A DNA stretch of 18,946 nt. Origin: an uncultured Kineosporia sp. (GTDB lineage Bacteria; Actinomycetota; Actinomycetes; Actinomycetales; Kineosporiaceae). Of the stretch, positions 1 to 7,181 are shown in pieces. The position numbers were made by a program, and so were the translations under genes. Every line of letters starts with the position of its first letter. Positions within the stretch are counted from its first letter, which is position 1. The notes beneath the pieces are model-generated. The model saw nothing but the letters and a program-made list of their open reading frames with translations. It did no database searches and was not told the DNA's origin. Location of the stretch: positions 5,702 through 24,647 of the forward strand of contig CALMAR010000472.1 in assembly GCA_937859855.1 (NCBI GenBank). The letters run 5' to 3'.

Positions 1-1828
1 GGCCGCCCGCGGCCAGCACCAGCATCGGGCCCAGATGCGGATCGCGGGTCATCCCGATCGAAAGCTCAGGCCCCGGTTCAGCGGCCGAGCAGATCAGCAC
101 GGCCGGGCCCAGCCGGGCGGAGAGGTCCTGGTACGCCGACCGCAGCTGAGCCTCCTCGCCGATGCCCAGCAGCACTCCGCTTGCCTCGCTCTTGTGCTCG
201 ATGCCGGGCTGATCGGTCTTCAGCACCACCGGATAACCCAGAGCCGCCGCCGCTTTCACCGCCTGATCCAGATCCCTGGCGGGGAGCACCGAGCTGGTCG
301 GCACACCGTAATCCCGCAACAGCTGAAAGGATTCGGCTCCGTCCAGCGGGACGCCGCAGCTCAGCCGGGTCCGCCACCGGGCCCGGCGCCCCGGCTGCGC
401 CGATTCGGGCCCGGAGCCGGGCGACCGAAGGCTCTGCTGCAGCTGGAGCAGGTTGCGCAGCGCGATCAGCCCGCTGCGGGTGCCCTCCAGCACGGCTACT
501 CCGTTGCGGCGCAGCCGGGCGGCCGCCTCCTGGTCGATCGCCGAGGGAAGCCCCGTCAGCACCGCGATCGGTCCGGCGCCGTGGCCGGCCAGCTCGGTCG
601 CGGCCAGCACAGCGTCGGGGTAGGCGGTGTCCCCGTCGTACTCGGGCACCAGATCGACCGCCAGCACGGTGGCGCCGGTATCTGGATCGCCGGCCATCGC
701 CACCAGGCACCGGGTGAACAGCTCCCGGGTGCCCGCGCCGGTGCCCCAGACGTCCAGCGGGTTCTCGGCGGTCAGCCCCTCGTCCAGCACGGCCCGCAGC
801 GATTCCTTGGTCGCCGAACTGATCCGCGCGAACCGGACGCCCAGCCGATCGGCCAGATCAGCGGTCAGCGCCCGCTCGGCCCCCGAGTCGTGCACGAGCG
901 CAATCCCTTGTGGCGCGGCGGTTCCAGAACCAGCCCGGGGCCGCCGGCGGCGTCCCAGCGCGACCAGTTCGAGGGTATCGGTCAGTTCGGCCAGGTCGGT
1001 CACCGGCAACGCGCCGGTGTCCTCGCACAGCGCCTCCCACATCGCACCGTCCCCGGCCAGCGCACCGGAATGGGCCTTGACCAGGCGCGATCCGGCTGCT
1101 GAACCACCCACCGGCAGCAGGATCACCGGCACGTCCAGTTCGGCGGCCCGGCGCAACTGCAGGCGCAATTGCGCCGCGTCCCGGACGGTCTCCAGCACCA
1201 GGGCGATCACCGCATCGCCGGGGCGCTGATCCAGCGCGTACCCCAGGTACTGGGCCGCGGTGGTAACCAGTTCCTGGCCCGACGACACGGCCAGTGAATA
1301 GCCGATCGCCCGCCGGGTCCGCAGCATCGCCGAGAACACCGATCCGGAATGGGTGATCAGGGTGACCGGGCCGGCCGGAAGCGGATCCCGCTCGAGGTAG
1401 CCGACGGCGCGCAGGCCGGTCGCCACATTGACGAAGCCCATGCATCCCCCGCCGCACAGCGCCATTCCCGCCTCGGCGGCGATCTCCGCCAGCCGTTCGC
1501 GCAGTCCGGGCGCGGGCACACTGCCGAATACGACCGCCGAGCGGGCGCCGATCCCGGCAGCGTCCAGCAGTTGCTGCTCGACCGCGCGATCGCCCACCCC
1601 GAGCAGGACCAGGTCGGGCGCTTCGCCCAGCTCAGCCAGGGACGCCGCGCAGGCCCGGCCCTCGATCCGCGGATAGCGGGGGTTGACCGGATGCACCGTG
1701 GCCGGTCCTCGCAGTGCCTCGATCACCATCCGATGGCCGAAGCTGCCCGGCCGCGGGCTGGCGCCGACCACGGCGACCGAGGCGGCGTCCAGCATCGCCG
1801 TCACCGGGTCACCGGCCGGGAGGTCCAC
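1..1828 (-). CDS. NDP-forming acyl-CoA synthetase (acetate--CoA ligase family, fused alpha/beta), 3' end outside window
   Basis: This enzyme family activates a carboxylic acid to its CoA thioester with ATP or GTP, releasing NDP and phosphate. About 609 residues are visible. An N-terminal CoA-binding Rossmann domain carries SVAVVGASPRPGSFG near residues 17-31. Succinyl-CoA-ligase-like domains follow, with LITHSGSVFSAML near 157-169. KAHSGALAG (His about 253) matches the loop that carries the phosphohistidine in this family. An ATP-grasp domain starts near residue 500 (GYPVVLKTDQPGIEHKSEASG, about 531-551) and is cut by the left edge. The first possible start, GTG at 1840, overlaps the upstream TGA in a GTGA arrangement. 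I chose GTG 1828 because GTGAGG lies 6 bases before it; GTG 1804 and ATG 1795 remain possible. It is coupled to the FAD oxidoreductase upstream, so it probably takes the acid made by that pathway. The substrate is unknown. Confidence 0.88.
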   Translation of the reverse strand, partial: MDLPAGDPVTAMLDAASVAVVGASPRPGSFGHRMVIEALRGPATVHPVNPRYPRIEGRACAASLAELGEAPDLVLLGVGDRAVEQQLLDAAGIGARSAVVFGSVPAPGLRERLAEIAAEAGMALCGGGCMGFVNVATGLRAVGYLERDPLPAGPVTLITHSGSVFSAMLRTRRAIGYSLAVSSGQELVTTAAQYLGYALDQRPGDAVIALVLETVRDAAQLRLQLRRAAELDVPVILLPVGGSAAGSRLVKAHSGALAGDGAMWEALCEDTGALPVTDLAELTDTLELVALGRRRRPRAGSGTAAPQGIALVHDSGAERALTADLADRLGVRFARISSATKESLRAVLDEGLTAENPLDVWGTGAGTRELFTRCLVAMAGDPDTGATVLAVDLVPEYDGDTAYPDAVLAATELAGHGAGPIAVLTGLPSAIDQEAAARLRRNGVAVLEGTRSGLIALRNLLQLQQSLRSPGSGPESAQPGRRARWRTRLSCGVPLDGAESFQLLRDYGVPTSSVLPARDLDQAVKAAAALGYPVVLKTDQPGIEHKSEASGVLLGIGEEAQLRSAYQDLSARLGPAVLICSAAEPGPELSIGMTRDPHLGPMLVLAAGG

Positions 1829-1836
1829 CGCCGACC

Positions 1837-3474
1837 TCACCCGCGACTGCGGACCAGCCGGCCGGCGCTCCGGCGATTGTCCGCGATCGCCGCCCGGGCC
1901 GCCTGCCAGCCGGGAATGCCGCAGACGCCGCCACCGGCGTGGGTGGCCGAACTGCCGTAGTACAGGCCGGAGATCGGCGTCCGGTAGTCGGCGTAGCCAG
2001 GAGCGGGCCGCAGGTGGAACAGCTGCTCCAGCGACAGCTCACCGTGGAAGATGTTGCCGCCGATCAGCCCGTACTCGGTCTCCATCTGGTGCGGCCCGAC
2101 CACGTCCCGGTGCAGGATCGAGCCCTTGAATCCGGGGGCCACCTCGTCGTAGAGGTCGATCAGGCGGTCGGCGTAGGCATCGAGTTCTCCGGTGTGCGGC
2201 TCGTTCACCCAGTCGGCCGGGACCCACTGGGTGAACAGCGAGAAGATGTGCGTGCCATCGGGATTCAGGGTGCGATCCAGAGTGGTCGGGATCACCCCAT
2301 CGCTGAACGGGAACTGGGCGGGCCGGCCCTCGCGGGCGTCGCTGAACGCCCGCTCGATGTACTCCATGCTGGGGGCCATCTCCACCGAGCCGGTCAGGTG
2401 CTCGGGGATGTCGGAGTCGTTCGGGTCGGCGGTGAAACTCGGCAGCTCAGCCAGGGCCAGATTGATCTTCACCACGCCGCTGCGGGTCTTCCAGTGTTCG
2501 ATGTCCGCGACGAAGTCGCTGGGTAGTTCCTGACGGGGAATCTGTTCCAGGAAAGCAGTTTTCGGATGCAACGTGGTCACTACGGTGGCCGCCCGCAGTT
2601 CCTCACCCGATTGCAGGACCACACCCTGGACCCGGCCGTTGCTGACCAGCAGCCGATCAACCGGGGTGTCGCAGCGGATCTGCGCGCCGAAACTTCGCGC
2701 CGACGCGGCGATCGCGGCTGATACCGCGCCCATCCCGCCTTCCGGGTAGCCCCAGCTGCCGAGCTGACCGTCCCCGACGTCGCCGATGGAGTGGTGGGCC
2801 ATCACATAGGCGGTCCCCGGCTCGAACGGCCCGGCCCAGGTACCGATCACGCCGTTGACCGCCAGCGCGGCCTTGATCTGCGGAGATTCGAACCAGTCAT
2901 CGAGCAGGTCGGCGATGCTCATGGTGAGCAGCCGGGTCACGTCCGCGGTGGTGCGGACGTTCAGCCCGCGCTGGCTCCAGGCCAGCTTGGCCAGCTCGAG
3001 CAGGTCGGCGGGCCGCTTGGAGCCGATATTGGGCGGCACCCGGGTCAGCATCGGGCCGAGCACGCCGGCCAGGCCCTCCAGCCAGGCGTTCCAGCGCGGC
3101 CAGGCGTCTGCATCGCGTTTGGACCAGCGGGCGATCTGGTCATGGGTCCGGGCCGGGTCGTCCTCGTAGATGGTCAGCGACCCGCCCTCGGGAAACGCCT
3201 GGTAGTACGGGCCCATTGGGTGCACCACGTAGCCGTGCCGCTCCAGGTTCAGGTCGCGCACGATGGTCGGCGGCATCAGGCTCATCACGTAGGACAGCCG
3301 GGTGACCCGCAGCTGCGGTGCGTCGTCCCACGGCGCTTCGGTGGTCGCCGCTCCCCCGGGCTGACGCCGGGATTCCAGCACCACCGTGCGCGCCCCGGCC
3401 CGGGCCAGGTACGCGGCCGCGACCAGCCCGTTGTGCCCTCCACCGACGACAATCGCGTCGTAGCTGCCCGGCAT
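1837..3474 (-). CDS. NAD(P)/FAD-dependent oxidoreductase, PYROXD2/phytoene-desaturase-like (copy 1)
   Basis: The 545-residue flavoprotein belongs to the CrtI/PYROXD2 type of FAD amine-oxidase-fold proteins. The N-terminal dinucleotide-binding motif is YDAIVVGGGHNGLVAAAYLA (residues 5-24), with the ribose-binding Glu at 34 in VVLESRRQPGGA. A second FAD-contacting segment at the C-terminus reads GLYYGSSATHAGGGVCGIPG. The middle contains GVIGTWAGPFEPGTA, a block also found in the second copy at 11523-13133. ATG 3474 is preceded by GGAAAGG at good spacing. It is the first gene of the minus-strand unit driven from the 3475-3615 control region and overlaps the acyl-CoA synthetase by a few bases or nearly so. 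Members of this family oxidise C-C or C-N bonds, but bacterial copies are mostly uncharacterised, so the reaction here is unknown. An oxidative step between the Rieske enzyme and the CoA ligase is inference. Confidence 0.9.
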   Translation of the reverse strand: MPGSYDAIVVGGGHNGLVAAAYLARAGARTVVLESRRQPGGAATTEAPWDDAPQLRVTRLSYVMSLMPPTIVRDLNLERHGYVVHPMGPYYQAFPEGGSLTIYEDDPARTHDQIARWSKRDADAWPRWNAWLEGLAGVLGPMLTRVPPNIGSKRPADLLELAKLAWSQRGLNVRTTADVTRLLTMSIADLLDDWFESPQIKAALAVNGVIGTWAGPFEPGTAYVMAHHSIGDVGDGQLGSWGYPEGGMGAVSAAIAASARSFGAQIRCDTPVDRLLVSNGRVQGVVLQSGEELRAATVVTTLHPKTAFLEQIPRQELPSDFVADIEHWKTRSGVVKINLALAELPSFTADPNDSDIPEHLTGSVEMAPSMEYIERAFSDAREGRPAQFPFSDGVIPTTLDRTLNPDGTHIFSLFTQWVPADWVNEPHTGELDAYADRLIDLYDEVAPGFKGSILHRDVVGPHQMETEYGLIGGNIFHGELSLEQLFHLRPAPGYADYRTPISGLYYGSSATHAGGGVCGIPGWQAARAAIADNRRSAGRLVRSRG

Positions 3475-3506
3475 AATGAGGCCTTTCCGCTATTTGGCCA
3501 TTGTTT

Positions 3507-3522
3507 GACTGACTGTTCAATC
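3507..3522. promoter_or_regulatory. Operator A: predicted TetR-family site
   Basis: GACTGACTGTTCAATC is an imperfect palindrome in the divergent region between the FAD oxidoreductase and the TetR gene. It matches operator B in 13 of 16 positions and operator C in 14 of 16. The position implies control of the oxidoreductase unit and autoregulation of the regulator. Binding by this particular TetR protein is inferred from adjacency. Confidence 0.7.
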
Positions 3523-3539
3523 TAAGCCGGTGATAGAAT
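3509..3539 (+). promoter_or_regulatory. Candidate promoter of the TetR-family regulator
   Basis: The -10 TAGAAT (3534-3539) differs from TATAAT at one base. The best -35 is CTGACT (3509-3514), with a long 19-base spacer. The -35 lies inside operator A, consistent with autorepression. The leader to ATG 3616 would be about 70 bases. The long spacer makes this weaker than the opposing promoter. Confidence 0.4.
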
Positions 3540-3547
3540 TCCGGCAA
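3519..3547 (-). promoter_or_regulatory. Candidate promoter of the FAD oxidoreductase / acyl-CoA synthetase unit
   Basis: On the minus strand a -35 TTGCCG (3542-3547) and a -10 TAGATT (3519-3524) are separated by exactly 17 bases. Each hexamer matches four of six consensus positions. The -10 overlaps the inverted repeat at 3507-3522, so a bound repressor would block polymerase. The predicted leader is about 37 bases. The promoter upstream of the aminotransferase (7093-7121) has the same geometry relative to its repeat, which strengthens both calls. Confidence 0.55.
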
Positions 3548-3615
3548 GGGTCGAGCAGCGGCACCTCCACGACATTCGCCGGATCCGCCCGGCGATCGAA
3601 CAAGGCGGTACAGGT

Positions 3616-4335
3616 ATGGCTGAGGTGGCACCGCCGACCCAGCAGAATGAACGACGCCGACTCCAGATCCTTACTGCGGCAGCGGAACTCATCGTCGAGA
3701 ACGGCATCTCCGAGGCCCGGATCGCTGACGTGGCCAAGCGGGCCGAGGTCAGTTCGGCGCTGGTGATCTATTACTTCGGCACCCGGGATCGGCTGCTGGT
3801 CGATGCCCTGCGTTTCTCCGAGCAGAACTTCTATGACGCGGCCGAGAAGATGCTGGCCACCGTCCGGCCGATCCGGGAGCGGCTCTCGCTGCTGGTCCGG
3901 GCCACCTGCGTACCCCAGGCGGACGGCGAGATCCCCGGCGCCTGGGGTCTGTGGTTCGACCTGTGGGCTCAGGCCTTCCGGCATCCCGAGGTCGCCCAGG
4001 ATCGGATCGACCTGGACAACCGGTGGCGCTCGATGATCACCGGCGTAGTCGAAGCCGGGATCAGGGACGGTGAGGCCAGCTGCGCCGATCCGCACCGCTT
4101 CGCGCTCACCTTCGCCTGCCTGCTGGACGGGCTCTCCATCCAGGTCGCACTGGAGGATCCGGAGATCGACCCCGAGCTGGCGTGCGAGATCGCGATGGAG
4201 GATGCCGAGCGCGAACTCAGCCTGGCCCCGGTGCCCGCTTCCGCACGGACCGGCCGTCGTCCGTCCCGGCGATCGGGCAACTCAGCTGGCTCCGTCAGCT
4301 CACCATCGAAACAGGCTGCACCGCAGACCGTTTGA
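3616..4335 (+). CDS. TetR/AcrR-family transcriptional regulator, BetI-like
   Basis: The 239-residue protein has an N-terminal helix-turn-helix (about residues 15-62) with ARIADVAKRAEVSSALVIYY, the usual TetR recognition-helix pattern. The ligand-binding half contains WGLWFDLWAQAFRHPEV, typical of the BetI-type C-terminal domain found in regulators of amine and choline-type pathways. The last 25-30 residues are a basic, Ser/Pro-rich tail beyond the usual fold. ATG 3616 has AAGGCGG seven bases upstream. It is divergent from the FAD oxidoreductase, with operator A between them. Matching operators at 7081 and 10348 suggest it represses the whole catabolic cluster until a ligand, perhaps the transported substrate or an acyl-CoA, binds. 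Its 3' end overlaps the convergent ABC ATPase gene by 41 bases. The family is clear; target and ligand are inferred. Confidence 0.9.
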   Translation: MAEVAPPTQQNERRRLQILTAAAELIVENGISEARIADVAKRAEVSSALVIYYFGTRDRLLVDALRFSEQNFYDAAEKMLATVRPIRERLSLLVRATCVPQADGEIPGAWGLWFDLWAQAFRHPEVAQDRIDLDNRWRSMITGVVEAGIRDGEASCADPHRFALTFACLLDGLSIQVALEDPEIDPELACEIAMEDAERELSLAPVPASARTGRRPSRRSGNSAGSVSSPSKQAAPQTV

Positions 4336-5467
4336 GAACGCGGACGGCATCTGGAGCGCAGGAGCAGACCACTGCGTCACCCGGCCTCAAGTCCACCGAG
4401 GACGGCCCGTGGTGGTTGGGCACCTCGACGGTGAGCGGCGCCTCACCGTCGTCGGTGTCGACGTCCACCAGCACCTGGGTGTTCGAACCCAGATACACCA
4501 CATCGCGGACGGTGCCCCGCATCTGATTGCTGCCGCTGGACCCGCGGCTGGACGGCGATTCCACCGCATCGTGGCGGAGCATCACGATCCGCTCGGGCCG
4601 GATCACGATCGCGGCGGGCCCCGGATCCAGCGAGGAGTCCAGCATCGCCTCGACCGGGCCGCCCAGCGCCCGGCACCGGGCCTCGCCAGTGGGGCTGGAC
4701 GAGAGCAGTTCGGCGTCGAAGATGTTGGCCGAACCCAGGAAGCCGGCCACATACGTGGTGGCCGGGCAGGAGTAGATCTCCTGCGGCGCGCCGACCTGCT
4801 CGATCCGCCCGCCGGCCAGCACCGCGATCCGGTCGCTCATCGTCAGTGCCTCCTCCTGGTCATGGGTCACGTAGACGAACGTGATCCCGACCTCCCGCTG
4901 CAACGCACGCAGCTCCAGTTGAAGCTGACGGCGAAGCTGGGCGTCCAGCGCACCCAGCGGCTCGTCCAGCAGCAGCACCTTGGGGTTCTGCACCAGGGCC
5001 GGGGCCAGAGCCACCCGCTGCTGCTGGCCGCCGGACAACTGACCGGGCCTGCGCTTGGCGTAACTGCCCATCCGGGTCAGCTCCAGCGCCGAGCCGACCC
5101 GGCGGCTGATCTCAGCTTTGCTGGCCTTCTGGTAGCTCAGCCCGAAGCCAACATTCTCGGCCACCGACAGATGCGGGAACAGGGCATAGTTCTGAAAGAC
5201 CGTGTTCACCGGCCGCTGGTGTGGCGGGTCCTGCGCCACATCCCGCCCGTCCAGCAGGATCCGCCCGGCATCCGGCTGTTCGAAACCAGCAATCATCCTC
5301 AGCGTGGTGGTCTTGCCGCAGCCCGAGGCCCCGAGCAGGGAGAAGAACTCACCGCCGGCGATGTCCAGGTCGATGCCGGTGACCGCAGGCACCCCGTCGA
5401 AGGCCTTGGCCAGATCGTTCAGCTCGATCTGGCCGCCCTTTGCCGTCACCGATGCGTCATCCTTCAC
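4295..5467 (-). CDS. ABC transporter ATP-binding protein, PotA/spermidine-putrescine type
   Basis: This 390-residue cytoplasmic ATPase powers the importer encoded on the opposite strand at 7182-10293. Walker A is GASGCGKT (residues 46-53), the Q-loop is at Gln92, the signature LSGGQ at 144-148, Walker B VLLLDEP at 164-170, and the H-loop His at 202. The C-terminal part is a TOBE-type domain (RPERIVML onward), as in PotA, FbpC and related subunits. Oddly, residue 156 just after the signature is Pro (QQRVALAPALV), where the family nearly always has Arg. The GTG start at 5467 has GAGG directly abutting it, so the in-frame GTG at 5449, with AAGGA about 10 bases upstream, is a real alternative. 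The gene follows the aminotransferase by 48 bases and is probably cotranscribed. The PotA-like fold suggests an organic cation or amine but does not prove it. Confidence 0.92.
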   Translation of the reverse strand: MKDDASVTAKGGQIELNDLAKAFDGVPAVTGIDLDIAGGEFFSLLGASGCGKTTTLRMIAGFEQPDAGRILLDGRDVAQDPPHQRPVNTVFQNYALFPHLSVAENVGFGLSYQKASKAEISRRVGSALELTRMGSYAKRRPGQLSGGQQQRVALAPALVQNPKVLLLDEPLGALDAQLRRQLQLELRALQREVGITFVYVTHDQEEALTMSDRIAVLAGGRIEQVGAPQEIYSCPATTYVAGFLGSANIFDAELLSSSPTGEARCRALGGPVEAMLDSSLDPGPAAIVIRPERIVMLRHDAVESPSSRGSSGSNQMRGTVRDVVYLGSNTQVLVDVDTDDGEAPLTVEVPNHHGPSSVDLRPGDAVVCSCAPDAVRVLKRSAVQPVSMVS

Positions 5468-5515
5468 CCTCGCTCTGAGCAGGCTGTCCGCCGATGGTTC
5501 TGTTCGCCCAGCGGT

Positions 5516-7030
5516 TCACTGTGCCGTCTGAATCACCCGATCCACCAGGGTGGCGAAGTTAGCAGTCAATCGCTCAATATCACCCGGCTGATGCTGGACC
5601 GAGATCAGCCACTGCTCGACCTTGCCCCACGGCGGCAGGAACACCCCACCGTTGTGCTGGATCAGCCAATGCGCCTGACCCAGCCGATCATCGATGGTGA
5701 GGAAGTCGCGGTACTCCCTGACCGGCCCGCGGGTGAAAGTGACGCAACCCTTGGCCCCGGCCGTGACCACCTGCCATTCGGCGCCGGCGCGGGCGATGGT
5801 CGCCTCCAGCGACGTCCGCAGCTGAGCGGCCAGCCGGTCCAGGTGGGCGTATCCGTCGTCGTTCAGCACCTCGCCCAGGGTGGCCCGGGCGGCGGCCATC
5901 GCCAGCGGGTTGCCGTTGAAGGTTCCGACCTGCTCGTAGGTGCCGTCGGCGATCGCGGACATCACCGACGTGGTGCCGCCGATGGCCGCCACCGAGATGC
6001 CGCCGCCCAGCGCCTTGGCCAGGCAGACCAGATCAGGGACGACCCCGGAACTGGCCGTGACGCCACCGGGCCCGGTGGTGAAACCGGTCTTGACCTCGTC
6101 GAAGGTGAGCAGGGCCCCGGCCGCGTGCAGGCGCTCGCGCAGGCCGGCCAGATAGCCGGGCTCCGGCTTGATGATCCCGGCGTTCATCATGATCGGCTCG
6201 AGGATCATCCCGGCGACCCGGTCCGGATATTGGGCCAGCATCCGGTCGACGGCGTCCAGGTCATTGAACGGGACCACCAGCACCAGGTCACGGATGGCCG
6301 ACGGTATCCCCGAGTTGCCCGGCACCCGGGCCGGATGATCGCGGGGGCCGATCTCGTCCGCCTCGGGCAGCACCGAGACCTGGACCGAGTCGTGGTGGCC
6401 GTGATAGCAGCCCTCCACTTTGATGATCAGATCCCGGCCGGTGACCGCGCGCATCAGGTGCACCGCGTCCATGGTTGCCTCGGTGCCCGAGTTGGCGAAC
6501 CGCCACAGCGGCAGGCCGAAGCGGCGGCCCAGCTCGGTGGCGACCCAGATCGCATCCTGCGTCGGTTGCGCGAAGTGGGTACCGCGGCGGACCCGCTCAC
6601 TGACCGCGGCCACGATGGCCGGGTGAGCGTGCCCGGCGATGGACGCGCCGTAGCCGCCGTGCATGTCGACGTACTCGGTGCCGTCAACGTCGTACAGCTT
6701 CGATCCGGCGCCGTGACTCAGCCAGACCGCCTGCGGCAGCGCGATCTGCCAGTTGGAGGTCGCCCCTCCGGCCAGAACGGCCCCGGCCTCGCGGATCAGC
6801 TCGGCACTGCGCGGCTGCCGGGCCAGGAAGATGCGCTCCTGCTCCTCGATCAGTTGCTCGACCGGGTCCGCACTGGGGAGTGGACCGGCCCCCGGCTGAA
6901 CCCCGCGGCCCTTCGCCGCCCCGGTCGCAGGGTCGATTGCTGGGCCGGCTGCTGGGCCGATCGAAGGGCCCTGATCCGAACCGGGCGCCCGGGCTGGCTC
7001 AGTCGCGGCGTCCTGAGTGATCGAAGCCAT
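5516..7030 (-). CDS. Class III PLP-dependent aminotransferase, glutamate-1-semialdehyde aminotransferase-like
   Basis: The 504-residue protein is a fold-type I PLP enzyme of the class III group, which moves amino groups between amines or amino acids and keto acids or aldehydes. Visible landmarks are SGTEATMDA (PLP phosphate contact, about 181-189), CYHGHHDS (about 208-215), the PLP-pyridine Asp in TFDEVKTGF (about 311) and the Schiff-base Lys in CLAKALGGGIS (about 339). The arrangement resembles glutamate-1-semialdehyde aminomutase. It sits in a catabolic cluster rather than with heme genes, so a catabolic transaminase is more likely. ATG 7030 has GGAGG nine bases upstream. The TTG at 7039 would leave no spacing to that site and is rejected. 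Residues about 10-55 are a Pro/Ala/Gly-rich, probably disordered extension not typical of the family. It is the first gene of the unit that continues into the ABC ATPase. Confidence 0.9.
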   Translation of the reverse strand: MASITQDAATEPARAPGSDQGPSIGPAAGPAIDPATGAAKGRGVQPGAGPLPSADPVEQLIEEQERIFLARQPRSAELIREAGAVLAGGATSNWQIALPQAVWLSHGAGSKLYDVDGTEYVDMHGGYGASIAGHAHPAIVAAVSERVRRGTHFAQPTQDAIWVATELGRRFGLPLWRFANSGTEATMDAVHLMRAVTGRDLIIKVEGCYHGHHDSVQVSVLPEADEIGPRDHPARVPGNSGIPSAIRDLVLVVPFNDLDAVDRMLAQYPDRVAGMILEPIMMNAGIIKPEPGYLAGLRERLHAAGALLTFDEVKTGFTTGPGGVTASSGVVPDLVCLAKALGGGISVAAIGGTTSVMSAIADGTYEQVGTFNGNPLAMAAARATLGEVLNDDGYAHLDRLAAQLRTSLEATIARAGAEWQVVTAGAKGCVTFTRGPVREYRDFLTIDDRLGQAHWLIQHNGGVFLPPWGKVEQWLISVQHQPGDIERLTANFATLVDRVIQTAQ

Positions 7031-7074
7031 CTGCGCCAACCTCCATGCTGGCGCACTAAAGGCACCAAAATCGT

Positions 7075-7080
7075 TACATT
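7075..7080 (+). promoter_or_regulatory. Candidate -10 element for the transporter unit
   Basis: TACATT directly abuts operator B on the plus strand, in the same geometry as TATCCT against operator C. No convincing -35 is visible at 16-19 bases upstream. TACCCT at 7111-7116 is another possible -10, so the start of transcription is unresolved. Confidence 0.3.
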
Positions 7081-7096
7081 GACTGAGTATTCAGTC
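7081..7096. promoter_or_regulatory. Operator B: predicted TetR-family site, near-perfect palindrome
   Basis: GACTGAGTATTCAGTC is palindromic at seven of eight base pairs. It lies between the divergent aminotransferase and solute-binding protein genes and would control both. It is the most symmetrical of the three copies in the window and probably the closest to the ideal site. Confidence 0.72.
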
Positions 7097-7121
7097 TATG
7101 TCAGAGACGCTACCCTCACAA
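7093..7121 (-). promoter_or_regulatory. Candidate promoter of the aminotransferase / ABC ATPase unit
   Basis: On the minus strand a -35 TTGTGA (7116-7121) and a -10 TAGACT (7093-7098) are separated by 17 bases. The -10 runs into operator B, just as TAGATT runs into operator A at 3519-3524. The predicted leader to ATG 7030 is about 55 bases. Confidence 0.55.
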
Positions 7122-7181
7122 CGCACACCCGAAGCTGGTGCCACAATCGCACCAGTCGCCTCGTGAGCCTGAGGGAGACCG

